Assembly (NCBI GenBank): GCA_964448135.1
Contig: CAYUVH010000029.1
Location: 72,137 to 136,136 of the forward strand
Reading direction: 5' to 3'
Source: CAYUVH01 sp964448135
GTDB taxonomy: Bacteria; Verrucomicrobiota; Verrucomicrobiia; Limisphaerales; UBA8199
DNA length: 64,000 nt
Part shown: piece by piece, positions 29,353-39,029 of the stretch
How the letters are laid out: every line of letters begins with the position of its first letter
Numbering within the stretch: position 1 is the stretch's first letter
The notes under the pieces: generated by a model
Databases searched by the model: none
What the model saw: the letters and a program-made list of their open reading frames with translations, nothing else
What the model was told of the DNA's origin: nothing
Made by a program: the position numbers and the translations under genes

Positions 29353-30318
29353 TCAAACCTTCGTCCGAAAATACTCGATCGTCTTCACCAGGCCCTTCGC
29401 CAGCGGCACCTGCGGCTCCCATTTCAGGTATTTGCGGGCGCGGGCGATGTCGGGGCGTCGTTGCTTCGGATCGTCCTGCGGCAGCGGTTTATGGACGATC
29501 CGGCTTTTTGACTTGGTCGCCTGGATGATCTCCTCCGCGAACTGCAGCATGGTCAGTTCCGTCGGGTTGCCGATGTTCACCGGCAAATCATACTTGCCCA
29601 TCATCAGGCGATAGATGCCTTCGATCAGGTCCGACACGTAACAGAAACTCCGCGTCTGCGTTCCCTTCCCGAACACCGTAATCGGTTCGTTCCGCAACGC
29701 CTGGCTGACGAAGGCCGGCACCACGCGCCCGTCGTTGAGGCGCATCCGCGGCCCGTAGGTGTTGAAAATGCGGACGATGCGCGTCTCCACGCTGTGCTCC
29801 TGCCGGTACGCCATGGTGATGGCCTCGGCGAAGCGCTTCGCCTCGTCGTAACAACCACGCGGGCCGATGGGATTCACGTTGCCCCAGTAATCCTCCGTTT
29901 GCGGATGCACCAGCGGATCGCCATATACTTCCGAAGTCGAAGCGATCAGAAAGCGCGCGCCCTTGTGTTTCGCCAGGCCCAGCGCCTTGTGCGTGCCCAG
30001 CGACCCCACCTTCAGAGTCTTGATGGGGATTTCCAGATAATCAATCGGGCTCGCCGGTGACGCGAAATGCCACACGTAATCCACCGGTCCCTCCAGAAAC
30101 AAGTACTCGGTCACGTCCTGTTCGATGAACCGAAAATCCCGGTTGCCCGCGAGATGCGCGATATTGTCCACGCTCCCGGTGACCAGGTTATCAATGCCCA
30201 CCACGCGGTGTCCGCGCGCGAGGAGGAGATCGGACAAGTGCGACCCCAAAAATCCGGCGGCCCCTGTTACCACACTCGTGGGTGAAGTGGATTTCTTTGC
30301 GGCGTGAGGCTTGCTCAC
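29353..30318 (-). CDS. UDP-glucuronate decarboxylase-like SDR (UDP-xylose synthase family)
   Basis: 321 residues. Rossmann motif TGAAGFLGSHLSDLLL, then the catalytic serine/threonine in ASTSEVYGDP and YDEAKRFAE with the Tyr-x-x-x-Lys pair. The GPRGCYDEAKRFAEA block is typical of UXS enzymes, which make UDP-xylose from UDP-glucuronate. Its ATG overlaps the stop of the upstream sugar transferase gene by 4 bp, supporting a shared role in surface polysaccharide synthesis. Confidence 0.9.
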   Translation of the reverse strand: MSKPHAAKKSTSPTSVVTGAAGFLGSHLSDLLLARGHRVVGIDNLVTGSVDNIAHLAGNRDFRFIEQDVTEYLFLEGPVDYVWHFASPASPIDYLEIPIKTLKVGSLGTHKALGLAKHKGARFLIASTSEVYGDPLVHPQTEDYWGNVNPIGPRGCYDEAKRFAEAITMAYRQEHSVETRIVRIFNTYGPRMRLNDGRVVPAFVSQALRNEPITVFGKGTQTRSFCYVSDLIEGIYRLMMGKYDLPVNIGNPTELTMLQFAEEIIQATKSKSRIVHKPLPQDDPKQRRPDIARARKYLKWEPQVPLAKGLVKTIEYFRTKV

Positions 30319-31715
30319 TTCGCCCCTTTCCCGGTGAGGACGGTTGGAATCGTCATGAATATGATTTTAAAATCGAGCCAGAGTGACCAGTTATCAATAT
30401 AGAAAAGATCCAGCCGGACCCACTCCTTGAAGTCGGTGACATTGTTGCGCCCCATCGCCTGCCACAGGCAGGTGAGCCCGGGCCGCACACTCAGCCGGCG
30501 GCGATGCGCCACGTCATCAAAGCGTTTGACCTCATCCACGGGCAACGGCCGGGGGCCAACGATGCTCATTTCGCCACGCAGGACATTGAATAACTGCGGA
30601 AACTCATCCAGGCTGGTCTTGCGGAGAAAGCGGCCGAATTTCGTGACGCGCGGATCGTTGCTCACCTTGAACACCGGTCCGGACATTTCATTGAGCCGCT
30701 CGATTTCGTGTTTCAGTTGCTCCGCATTCGTCACCATGGTGCGGAACTTGTAAATCGTAAACGGCTTGCCGTTCAAGCCCGCGCGTTGCTGGCGGAAAAA
30801 GACCGGCCCCGGCGAGGTGAGCTTGATGGCCAGTGCAATAAACGCCAGGGGTACTGAAAGGACGAGCAGCGCCACCAGGGACATGACGAAATCCAGCAAC
30901 TGCTTCAACACCTGCTGCCAGGAGGAATCTGGCGCGGTCCGGAACACCAGCACCGGCCGGCCGTGCAGTTCGTCGAAACTCGTGCGCGAAATCTGCGTCT
31001 TGAAAAAGTCCGCCACCAGCCACGCTTCGACACCCTCCAGTTCGCAGGCCCGGATCGCGCCCTCGATCTTGTCCATGTAGGTGTGCCGCGCGCTGACGAC
31101 GACGCCGTTGATGGAATGCTCATGCAGCATTTCCACGAGCTGGTCCACCGGGGTGTCGTTGAGGTTGAGTTCCGCCACGACTTCCATGCCGGGCTCCGAC
31201 ACGCTGCGAATTTCCTCGCGCAGGCGGCTGGTTTCGTCCGGCTCGCCGATCAGGACGAACCGGCGGCGGTATTGCGCCCGGGCCAGCTCGCTGCGCATCA
31301 CGACGCGGACGATTTCCTCCTTGATCAATACCAGGAGAAAACTGATCACGCCAAACCAGATGACGACATAGCGCGGAATGGTCATGCGCGCCAGAAACAG
31401 CCCCAGCACCACGCACAACACCAGGATGATGCAAGCGCGCACCAGCTGCCATACAGCCACGCGCCGCAGCCAGAGAATCGGGCGATTGTAAAACCCCTGC
31501 GCCTCCAGCACGAGCGGCGCGGCCGGGATTAGCAGCAGGTAAAGCCAGACGTAATCCTTGAACGGGTAATCATGCTCGATCGGATCGAGGCCCAATAGGT
31601 CAACGATGTTCGCGTCGGAACGCAGCACGAACGCGAGCCAGAAACCCACCGCGAAGAGGGAGGCATCCACCAATTGGTGGACTTGCATCCGTATCTGTTG
31701 GTCGCGGCGCAGCAT
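30315..31715 (-). CDS. Exopolysaccharide polyprenyl glycosylphosphotransferase (WcaJ/WbaP type)
   Basis: 466 residues. The N-terminal half has about five transmembrane segments and a CoA-binding-like regulatory domain. The C-terminal catalytic domain has the bacterial sugar transferase signatures LTSPGPVFFRQQRAG, YKFRTM, KTSLDEFPQLFNVLRGEMS and VGPRPLP. These enzymes load the first sugar phosphate onto undecaprenyl phosphate. It lies in the order epsI-like, sugar transferase, UXS, aldolase. Confidence 0.94.
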   Translation of the reverse strand: MLRRDQQIRMQVHQLVDASLFAVGFWLAFVLRSDANIVDLLGLDPIEHDYPFKDYVWLYLLLIPAAPLVLEAQGFYNRPILWLRRVAVWQLVRACIILVLCVVLGLFLARMTIPRYVVIWFGVISFLLVLIKEEIVRVVMRSELARAQYRRRFVLIGEPDETSRLREEIRSVSEPGMEVVAELNLNDTPVDQLVEMLHEHSINGVVVSARHTYMDKIEGAIRACELEGVEAWLVADFFKTQISRTSFDELHGRPVLVFRTAPDSSWQQVLKQLLDFVMSLVALLVLSVPLAFIALAIKLTSPGPVFFRQQRAGLNGKPFTIYKFRTMVTNAEQLKHEIERLNEMSGPVFKVSNDPRVTKFGRFLRKTSLDEFPQLFNVLRGEMSIVGPRPLPVDEVKRFDDVAHRRRLSVRPGLTCLWQAMGRNNVTDFKEWVRLDLFYIDNWSLWLDFKIIFMTIPTVLTGKGAK

Positions 31716-31808
31716 CGTCTGAGTGGTGACAGCCCGGCTTTATTAACAAACTCGTCCGCCCGGCGCAACGACCCCTTAAGGGCATTTGCGAAGGCGAGTC
31801 GGGCCGAT

Positions 31809-32558
31809 TTATGGTTTGGCCGCCAGTTCGGTGGCGGAAGCGGGGGGCACGGCCAGCTGAAATTCAGGTGTCGCCGCCGCAATAAATCGCTTTAACCGTT
31901 CGAACGTGGCCTCTTCCTGGCCCGGAAAGCAAAGCGCAACGCAGCTGATATACGCCCACCGCTGCAAGACACCGGTCGTCAAAAGCTCCTTCGCCATCCA
32001 CCATTGTCGCTCTCCTCCCAGCGCGGTCGCGCTTACCGCTCCGTCCGCCACATACCAATAAACATAGACGCCGCGAATCTCTCGCTTCTGGCCGTGTTCT
32101 TCAACTTCCGCCGTCCCGACCAGCTTCACAACCGGCAGGTCATACGGACGGGGCTGCTCGACCCGCACCTTGGTTTCCAACGTGGCATTCGCGTCCAGGT
32201 GCAACCCGGCGCCTTCCAGGCAGAATTGCGGCTTGTGCAGACTCGTCCGGTCACCGCCCATGAGCACCACGTTCAGCGTCACCCCGAACCCATCCGGCCC
32301 CACGTAACGCCGGGCCATGAGGCTCGTGTCCTTCGGCAGCACATCCAGCGTCATCTGGTCCGTGGGCACAACCTGCGAAGTATAGTCCAGCACCTTCTCC
32401 GGCAGGAACACATTCAGCCGCACATCGCCCGGAATCGGGGACGTCTTGACCCCCGGTTCTCCCAGCCGCTGGTGCCCGTGATAATAGATCAGCACCCCGG
32501 TGGCCGAGCCCATCAGCCCAAGGGCGCAAATCATGATCATCCAATTTCGCTTATTCAT
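31809..32558 (-). CDS. EpsI-family exosortase-associated protein
   Basis: 249 residues. An N-terminal membrane anchor (WMIMICALGLMGSATGVLIY) is followed by a periplasmic domain with the EpsI-like hallmark HKPQFCLEGAGLHLDA and an earlier RRYVGPDGFGVTLNVVL. EpsI domains usually accompany exosortases and polysaccharide genes. No exosortase is encoded in this window. It lies 93 bp before the sugar transferase. Confidence 0.82.
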   Translation of the reverse strand: MNKRNWMIMICALGLMGSATGVLIYYHGHQRLGEPGVKTSPIPGDVRLNVFLPEKVLDYTSQVVPTDQMTLDVLPKDTSLMARRYVGPDGFGVTLNVVLMGGDRTSLHKPQFCLEGAGLHLDANATLETKVRVEQPRPYDLPVVKLVGTAEVEEHGQKREIRGVYVYWYVADGAVSATALGGERQWWMAKELLTTGVLQRWAYISCVALCFPGQEEATFERLKRFIAAATPEFQLAVPPASATELAAKP

Positions 32559-32799
32559 TCGAACTCACACAGCCAACCTATCATGGACAGTTTCCGGCGG
32601 AAAGCCGTTCATTTACGGACTGGCGGTCCGCACAAATGATTCCTCCGTGCGCTTTCGGACAGCTTGACGGCCCCGGTTTGGCTTGGCAGTTTTCGCGCGT
32701 TGTCCCGGAAACTGTTCCTCGGGATACCTGATCAGAAAAGACAACACGCAGAAACTGCATCTGCCATACTGAATTAACTGCAAATTGCGGTTCCTCCCT

Positions 32800-33582
32800 A
32801 TGTATAAACCCAACACCCCCTCCACCTCCCGCACCAAATGGCTGGCCGCATTTCTGCCCCTGGTCGCCGCTGTTTTCCTCGGCGGCGCCACCGCCAGCGC
32901 CCAGGAAAAAACCCCGCCGCCCGCGGACACGAACCACTGGGACGTTTCGGCCAATATGGCGCTCGCCCTCACCCGCGGCAATAGCGACACCCTGCTCATC
33001 ACGGCGGGTATTGCCGCCCAGCGCAAATGGGAACGGGATGAAATCCTCCTCGGTGCCAGCGGCGGTTATGGCGAGGACAACAGCGTCAAAAACAACGAAT
33101 TCGCCAATGCCTTCGCCCAGTTCAATCATTTGTTCTCCGACCGCTTCTACGGCGGCTTCCGCGTGGGCTACCAGTATGACGGGATTGCGGGATTGGATTA
33201 CCGCGTTCGCCTGACACCGCTGGTGGGTTACTACTTCGTCAAAACCGCGAAGACCACCTTCGCGGTCGAAGTCGGCCCGGCGCTCGTCTTCGAAAAACAC
33301 GAGGGCGAAAGCGAGGAAACTTACGGCGCCATCTCGTTCACCGAACGGCTGGAACACAAGCTCTCCGACAGCACCAAGATCTGGGAAATGGTCAACTACG
33401 CGCCGCAGATCGACGCCTGGACGCAAAACTATGTGATCACCGCGGAAGCGGGTATCGAGGCGGCCATCAACAAGCATTGGAGTTTGCGCGTGGTGCTCCA
33501 GGACATTTACGACAACCAACCGACCCCCGGCCGGAAGCCCAACGACATCCGCCTGCTCGCGGGCGCGGGTTTCAAGTTTTAG
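32800..33582 (+). CDS. DUF481 (YdiY-like) outer-membrane beta-barrel protein
   Basis: 260 residues from the ATG at 32800. A TTG at 32785 is in frame but less likely. A signal peptide (KWLAAFLPLVAAVFLGGA, cleaved near ASAQ) precedes the DUF481 region: NMALALTRGNSDT, NNEFANAFAQFNHLFSD, FYGGFRVGYQYDGIAGLDYR, with terminal AGFKF. The family includes the salt-induced outer-membrane protein YdiY of E. coli. Function is not known in detail. It is a single gene, convergent with the esterase-GH5 gene. Confidence 0.88.
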   Translation: MYKPNTPSTSRTKWLAAFLPLVAAVFLGGATASAQEKTPPPADTNHWDVSANMALALTRGNSDTLLITAGIAAQRKWERDEILLGASGGYGEDNSVKNNEFANAFAQFNHLFSDRFYGGFRVGYQYDGIAGLDYRVRLTPLVGYYFVKTAKTTFAVEVGPALVFEKHEGESEETYGAISFTERLEHKLSDSTKIWEMVNYAPQIDAWTQNYVITAEAGIEAAINKHWSLRVVLQDIYDNQPTPGRKPNDIRLLAGAGFKF

Positions 33583-33588
33583 AAAACT

Positions 33589-33660
33589 GTGGCCGCATTA
33601 ACGGTAGGGCCGCGCTGTGCGGCCGCGACGTCGTGGCGCCTTGGCTGCAGAATTAAATAA
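33589..33660 (+). repeat. 'TGTGGCCGC-GGTAGGG-hairpin' repeat, copy 1
   Basis: Begins 7 bp after a stop codon: ACTGTGGCCGC, then GGTAGG and a hairpin GGCCGC/GCGGCC (33608-33613 and 33619-33624), then GCGACGTCGT and an AT-rich tail AATTAAATAA. Related units are at 43829-43905 and 51327-51395. It may also end transcription of the DUF481 gene. Confidence 0.75.
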
Positions 33661-33776
33661 ACTGCTGTAGTCCTCGCCATTTTGCGGTGGCGGTTTTCGC
33701 GCTGCGAAAACCCCGCCCGCAGGGCGGAACAAACGTGTTCCACCTTTCGATATTGCACACCCCCGCCACCGTCCCC

Positions 33777-35825
33777 TCAGGGATGCGACGGTCGCGGGGG
33801 TGATTTTTTTTGCGGCGTGAGTTCCTGGAATAAATCCAGCCACGCCGCGGTCAAACCCGCGCCACCGGCTTTGGAGCGCCGCAATTCATCCGGCATCTGG
33901 CCCCAATAAAAACCGATCCACCCCACCACCAGCGGTCGCGCCTCGGTGATGAATTGCCGCAGCTCGCCGGTCGTGCAAGTGAGCGGAAAGATCTCCTCAA
34001 CCACCAGGGGCTTCCCCACGTTGAACCCGCGGAGCGTCTTCATGTCCTGCTCAAACTCTCCCGTGCGCGGATACATGTGCACGCACAGAAAATCCAGATC
34101 CCGCGTAGTCTCGCCTGGAACAAACCCCGATGCAAACGGACTGTCCGGCAGACTGTTGGGTAACATTCCCAGCGTAACGAGATGGCGCGCGTCGCGCCGG
34201 CGAATCGCCCCCGCCAGTCCGGCAATCCACTCCTTGGCGATCTCGGTCCGCGGACGCCTGGCGGGATCCAGCGTGATGAACTGGACGTAGCTGAAGCCCT
34301 CGAGTTTCCCGGTCAGCCAGTCACCCTCGTCACGTTTCGCTCCGGGCACGACCGGCTCGTTCATCAGGTCGTAGCAAAAAACCGCCGGGCTCCCCGCGCA
34401 ACACTCCGCCACTGCTTCCCAAAAGTCCGCCTGCGCCCGCCACCGATCCGCCTCTTTCAGCCCATCGTACCATTTCGGAGTGTCCGACTGCCGGTAACAC
34501 CCCAGCCCCGTGATATCGAGATACAGACCTGTGGCCTCCGCGAGTTCGAGCAGTTGCCGCAGCTTTGCCAGCGCCTTCGCATTCGGCCGGTTGGCACCAT
34601 CCATGAATTTCGCGAACTGGAGATGAATGCGGACGACACTCGCTCCGAGCTGCTTCATCTCGCGAAAGTCTTCCACCACCGTCTGCCATTCGGTCTCCCA
34701 ATAATCCTCCAGCAGCCGCATGCGAAAATCGCGGTCGTAGTTGAAGCCCCACGGCTTGAATGCAGTCCCGGAACCCGCCATCACGAAACCCCGGCGGTCA
34801 TCCGAAACCTTGATCCAATCAAGTTTGTTTGTGATTGCGCCCACCACCCTGTCGTGGCTTGCGGCGTTGATCTGCGACTGCACAACGCTTTGCGCCAGCG
34901 TCGCCGGGGGCGCAGCCGATGCCGGGGCAGGTGTGGACGGATTCAGGTACCGATGAAACCAATATTCCGCGTAAAGCTGAATAACGCCCGCGGGCAGGTT
35001 GTGGCCGAAACCGTCGTAGATCACCAGTTCCAGGCGCTCCGGATCGTTTTGGTAGGCTGGGCGCGCCGCTTCAACAAACGCGCGGGCCGTCTTCGGATCC
35101 ACGATCTTGTCCTCGCCACCGCTCACCATGAGCACCGGAGTGGGAAAGAGCTTTTCGGCGTGGAGAACGGGGTCGATTTCCTGAAGAACTTTCTCTGTCT
35201 CGGGCCACAGCGCGTAATTTGTCCCGCGCCAGAGGCCGTTGGGCTGCCACGTGTCAAACCATTGCCGATACGCGCCCGTGCTCACAAACGCCACCACCGC
35301 CGCCAATCGCGGCCCTTGAGTGGCCACCGCCAGAGCGGGAATCCCGGTCGAAGAACTGCCCAGCCAACCAATCTTGTCCGGCAGCACATTCTTGCGCGCG
35401 GTCAAGTTTTCCATCACGCGCCGCGTGTCAGCGATGGCATGTTTCGCCCCGAGCGCGTAGCTGTGCGCGAACCGCGCGTCGAAATTAAGCCACTGCGCCC
35501 GTCGCGCGGGATCCGGGTCCGGCGGATGCCCCGCCGAAAACGCCGCCAGCATGTACCCCTCACGAACGAGGTTCGTGCTCCAATCGGGCACCCGGTTTGT
35601 CTCCAGCGAACCCAACATCAGAATCACCGGATGTCGCGGCACGACCCCCGGCACAAATGCCAACTCCAGCGTGATAGGAGCGTCACCGTTCGGAAGGCTG
35701 ATGGTTTGGCGCTGTATCGGGGATGAGGTCGGCGCGGCGTTCGATATGGGAATGACGGACGAAAGAGACAAGATGACGACAATGAACGCGCCAGCGTTTC
35801 GGACCGTTCTCGAAAACAACCTCAT
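33777..35825 (-). CDS. Secreted alpha/beta hydrolase fused to a GH5-like glycoside hydrolase
   Basis: 682 residues. A signal peptide (about 1-30) is followed by an alpha/beta hydrolase domain (about 40-290). Its putative nucleophile is in GWLGSSSTGIPAL (a variant of G-x-S-x-G), the acid in MVSGGEDKIV and the base in DGFGHNLPAG. From about 330 a TIM-barrel domain begins: GFNYDRDFRMRL, GASVVRIHLQF, the acid/base Glu in CYDLMNEPVV and a likely nucleophile Glu in KPLVVEEIFPL, as in GH5-type cellulases and mannanases. Such a pairing could deacylate and cleave an esterified polysaccharide; the substrate is inferred only. Its start overlaps the upstream glycosyltransferase stop by 4 bp. Confidence 0.85.
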   Translation of the reverse strand: MRLFSRTVRNAGAFIVVILSLSSVIPISNAAPTSSPIQRQTISLPNGDAPITLELAFVPGVVPRHPVILMLGSLETNRVPDWSTNLVREGYMLAAFSAGHPPDPDPARRAQWLNFDARFAHSYALGAKHAIADTRRVMENLTARKNVLPDKIGWLGSSSTGIPALAVATQGPRLAAVVAFVSTGAYRQWFDTWQPNGLWRGTNYALWPETEKVLQEIDPVLHAEKLFPTPVLMVSGGEDKIVDPKTARAFVEAARPAYQNDPERLELVIYDGFGHNLPAGVIQLYAEYWFHRYLNPSTPAPASAAPPATLAQSVVQSQINAASHDRVVGAITNKLDWIKVSDDRRGFVMAGSGTAFKPWGFNYDRDFRMRLLEDYWETEWQTVVEDFREMKQLGASVVRIHLQFAKFMDGANRPNAKALAKLRQLLELAEATGLYLDITGLGCYRQSDTPKWYDGLKEADRWRAQADFWEAVAECCAGSPAVFCYDLMNEPVVPGAKRDEGDWLTGKLEGFSYVQFITLDPARRPRTEIAKEWIAGLAGAIRRRDARHLVTLGMLPNSLPDSPFASGFVPGETTRDLDFLCVHMYPRTGEFEQDMKTLRGFNVGKPLVVEEIFPLTCTTGELRQFITEARPLVVGWIGFYWGQMPDELRRSKAGGAGLTAAWLDLFQELTPQKKSPPRPSHP

Positions 35826-36997
35826 ATCGTTTTCTGCGTCATGCGCCGGTTTCGCCGCCGCTCATACTCCGCCAGCAAGCGATCGCCATAATCGAGCCAC
35901 GTGTTTTTCACCGCCCCACGCACTCGTGCCGCTTCACCCATCTTTCGGCAAAGGTTCGGGTCCTTCGCCAACCGCAGCATCACTTCGGCAATGGCCGCCG
36001 GATTGCGTTGCGGCACCACAAATCCCTCCACTCCATCGCGCACCAGCGTGCCCGCTCCGGTCTCGCGCGTCGCTATGATCGGCAGCCCGCCCGCCATGGC
36101 CTCCGGTATCACGCGCGCCAGGCCCTCTTCAATCGAGGTCAGGACAAACGCAGTGCACTCCTGCAAAAGCTTCGCCAGTTCCGCGTGCGGCAACATCGGA
36201 ATATGGCGGAATGTTCCCTCCCATTTGGGCCGCTCGCGGCGGAAATCGGTTTTGAAGCCGCCCACGCAAATCAGTTCCGCCTGCGGCAATTGCCGGCGCA
36301 CTTCCTTGAAGGCGGGGAACAAATACTGGTGCCCCTTGCGCAGGCAAATCGTCCCCACCGAGATGAATTTCGGCGTCGCCGGAACGCTGGCACGCGCTTG
36401 AAACACACTCGTGTCCACGCCAAACGGATTGATGAAACATTTCTCCGCCGGCACACCGCACTTGATCATCGTGTCCTGCACGAAATCCGAAGGACACAGC
36501 ACCACGTCCGCGCTTTCCAACTCGCGATTCATGCGCGCGAACATCGAATCCGGGATCGGCACGCGCTCCCCCGGAAACCACAAGTCACACTCCCGCTGCC
36601 AGTAGCCGCGTTGCGTCACCGGATGGCTGTTCGGACAGTCGGCGATTTTCAACGCGCCGACCTTGTCCGCCCGCGCAAACGCTTCGATCCCAAAACCGAG
36701 CAGGGCATGGACCGCATCAAACTTCGGCGCATCCGGCGCCCGCAACTTTGATCGCAGCCAACTATCGTATAATCCAACCAGCCGGTACGTCGCCCGTTCA
36801 TTCCAAATCTGCGGCGTCAAATGATAGAACGGCTTCATCGCTAGGTGATAAGGCCACGCCCGGCGATACAATTCCGCCGGCACACCCGTGCGATTTTTGT
36901 CCGCCATCCACAGCCCGGCCAGCGCGTTGCGTTCGGCAAACGCCGCCGCCGTCCGGCCCAAATGCCAGTCGCGCGTCGTAGTGAGCAGGATTTTCAT
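35822..36997 (-). CDS. Family 4 glycosyltransferase
   Basis: 391 residues. GT-B fold: the C-terminal half contains ISVGTICLRKGHQYL, the donor-binding region LTSIEEGLARVIPEAMAGGLP (an E-x7-E pattern) and GVEGFVVPQRNP. The N-terminal half binds an unknown acceptor. The last codons overlap the start of the esterase-GH5 gene (ATGA), so the two are probably co-translated, linking glycan synthesis with a secreted glycan-active protein. Confidence 0.9.
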   Translation of the reverse strand: MKILLTTTRDWHLGRTAAAFAERNALAGLWMADKNRTGVPAELYRRAWPYHLAMKPFYHLTPQIWNERATYRLVGLYDSWLRSKLRAPDAPKFDAVHALLGFGIEAFARADKVGALKIADCPNSHPVTQRGYWQRECDLWFPGERVPIPDSMFARMNRELESADVVLCPSDFVQDTMIKCGVPAEKCFINPFGVDTSVFQARASVPATPKFISVGTICLRKGHQYLFPAFKEVRRQLPQAELICVGGFKTDFRRERPKWEGTFRHIPMLPHAELAKLLQECTAFVLTSIEEGLARVIPEAMAGGLPIIATRETGAGTLVRDGVEGFVVPQRNPAAIAEVMLRLAKDPNLCRKMGEAARVRGAVKNTWLDYGDRLLAEYERRRNRRMTQKTI

Positions 36998-37041
36998 GCG
37001 CGCGACATTTTAGCCTTCAGCATTCAGCCTTTAGCCTTTCT

Positions 37042-38814
37042 TCACAAAACCTCGACCCACTGCTTCGGGTCCTTGAGCATTAATTCACGCAGCAAGCGAA
37101 TCGGCGGCGCGCCATGCCGCAAAAAACGATCATGGAACGTGCGCAGCGAAAAGTCCCCGCCCTCCTGCCGGCGAAAGTCCTCCCGCAGCTTCAGAATCTC
37201 CAGCTTCCCCACGGTATAGTACAAATACTCCGGATCGTACGCGCCTCGCATCGCCTCCGAATGCGCGGACTTCTCCTCGTAATAACAATTCTCCTGAAAA
37301 AACTTCGTGCCTTCCTCCACCGTCATGCCCTGGCAATGCATCCGGATCGATACGCACAGCCGGCACACGCGCAGCAACGCTTCGTCTGTCTGCGCCAGCA
37401 AATACTTCGCGGCGATTTTCGGGTCGCGCTCCGGATTCGGCGGCCCGCTCGCGCCAAAACCCTCATCCACCATCATCTGTTCGGTGTAATGCGCCCAACC
37501 TTCGGTGAACGCGTAGCTCGAAAAAATCTTTTCCAACCGCGTCGCCGCTGAAGCGTTCAGGCACAGGAACTGCACGTAATGGCCGGGATAGGCTTCATGG
37601 ATCGAGACGATGTCCGTCGTGTAATAATTGAACGCCGTCAGCCATTCCTCCTTCTGCTTCGCCGGCCAGTCCGATTCCGGCGGCGTCACGTAATAGTAAG
37701 CCTCGGTCGCCTTCTTCTCAAAGGGTCCCGGCGTGTCCATGGACGCAAAACTCGTCGCGCGAAGATACTGCGGCGTCTCCATCACCCTCGCCCGCACGGG
37801 TGACGGAATATCCACCACGCGCCGGTCCACCACGAACCCGCGAATCACATCCAAATCACGCGCTGTATCCGGAATCAAATTGGTTTCGCTCGGATGATCC
37901 TTCTGAATCGCCTGAAAAACCTCGATCGGCTTTTTGCCCGGTTCAATCACCGCCGCCGCTTCCGCGAACGTCTTTTGCTTCTTGCGCAATTCCCGCTCGC
38001 CAATCTCCAGCAACTGCTCCGGCGTCAGCGTGATCATCTCCCCGTAGCGCAGCATCTTCTCATAATTCTCCCGCCCCAGCGCAAAATTACCGTTCGCCTT
38101 CGGCAGCTTTTCTTCCTTGAGCCACGCGACATAAGCTTTCATTTCCCGAATCGCGGTTTCATTCGCGCTTTTGAATTCCCCCATCACGGCTTCGTCCTTC
38201 ACGCCCTTCAATGCCTCGACCAAATCCTTGCCCAGAAAATCCGCCGAACCCTCGGCCTCTTCGATCGCCGTTTCGATCTGCGGCCGCGGCAACGACTCCA
38301 CCAGGTTCGCCCGCGCCGCCGCCGTGATCTTCGGTGCCTGACTCAGGATCGCGCTGATGGACCGCACGCGCTCCGTCAGCGGCGCGAAGTTCCGCTTGAT
38401 GTAAATATTCACATCCAGCACGCCCGCGTAGGTCATGGGATTCATCGAATAAATCTTCATCCCGTCGAAAGAGAAAATCTCCCGTTGAATCGCCGAGCGC
38501 AAAATCTGGTAATCATACCACGCCGACTTGCTCAGCGCATTCGTATCCAATGCGGCCATTCGCTGCTCAAACAACTTCAGCCGCGCCAATTCCGTATCAA
38601 TCGAAGCCTGGCTGAAATCCGTCACCTTCCCATCGTACTCGTGCAGCCCCAGCGTCGTCCCCGTCTGCGGCCGCCATTCGAGATAGCCACGAATGTAATC
38701 ATCCGCCACCTGTTCGAACTTCGCGTCCGCAGCCCCGCGCGAATCCTCCGCCGTCCGCGGCCCCGCACAACCCGCCAACAGCACCACGCCAACCAGCCAC
38801 AAAAGTGATTTCAC
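37042..38814 (-). CDS. DUF885 family lipoprotein (putative metallopeptidase)
   Basis: 590 residues. Lipoprotein signal peptide LLWLVGVVLLAGC with cysteine at 16. The DUF885 core has HEAYPGHYVQFLC and, further on, SYAFTEGWAHYTEQMMVDE. The H-E-x-x-x-G-H and E-G-W-A-H pattern is what makes a zinc-dependent peptidase function likely. Located outside the cytoplasm and single; neighbours give no hint of the substrate. Confidence 0.88.
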   Translation of the reverse strand: MKSLLWLVGVVLLAGCAGPRTAEDSRGAADAKFEQVADDYIRGYLEWRPQTGTTLGLHEYDGKVTDFSQASIDTELARLKLFEQRMAALDTNALSKSAWYDYQILRSAIQREIFSFDGMKIYSMNPMTYAGVLDVNIYIKRNFAPLTERVRSISAILSQAPKITAAARANLVESLPRPQIETAIEEAEGSADFLGKDLVEALKGVKDEAVMGEFKSANETAIREMKAYVAWLKEEKLPKANGNFALGRENYEKMLRYGEMITLTPEQLLEIGERELRKKQKTFAEAAAVIEPGKKPIEVFQAIQKDHPSETNLIPDTARDLDVIRGFVVDRRVVDIPSPVRARVMETPQYLRATSFASMDTPGPFEKKATEAYYYVTPPESDWPAKQKEEWLTAFNYYTTDIVSIHEAYPGHYVQFLCLNASAATRLEKIFSSYAFTEGWAHYTEQMMVDEGFGASGPPNPERDPKIAAKYLLAQTDEALLRVCRLCVSIRMHCQGMTVEEGTKFFQENCYYEEKSAHSEAMRGAYDPEYLYYTVGKLEILKLREDFRRQEGGDFSLRTFHDRFLRHGAPPIRLLRELMLKDPKQWVEVL

Positions 38815-38869
38815 CCCGGCTAATTAGCCTGCCAGCCCCTCACGGGAAAGCGTGAATTGGACCCGCTTT

Positions 38870-38950
38870 CGAGCTTCGGGCTTCTTTCGTCACTTGTCGC
38901 GCCGAAGCATCTTAGCGAAGGCGGATTCGTCATTCGGATTTCGTCATTTA
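38870..38950 (+). repeat. Intergenic 'GAGCTTCGGGCTTCTTTCGTCA' repeat
   Basis: GAGCTTCGGGCTTCTTTCGTCA, then further on ATTCGTCATTCGGATTTCGTCA. Similar units lie at 20050-20112, 22803-22833 and 41465-41522. It sits between the divergent DUF885 and sigma-factor genes. Confidence 0.55.
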
Positions 38951-39029
38951 TCCCCCTGCCTCCCCTTTTCAAAAACAATCGCAAATTCCCTTGTCGGATT
39001 TTCCCCCGGCCGGCTGTTTAATAGTTGAG

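Noticed and set aside
34182..35726. A 514-codon plus-strand frame opposite the esterase-GH5 gene
   Set aside because: It is antisense to a gene with a signal peptide and catalytic motifs; the translation looks random and Arg-rich.
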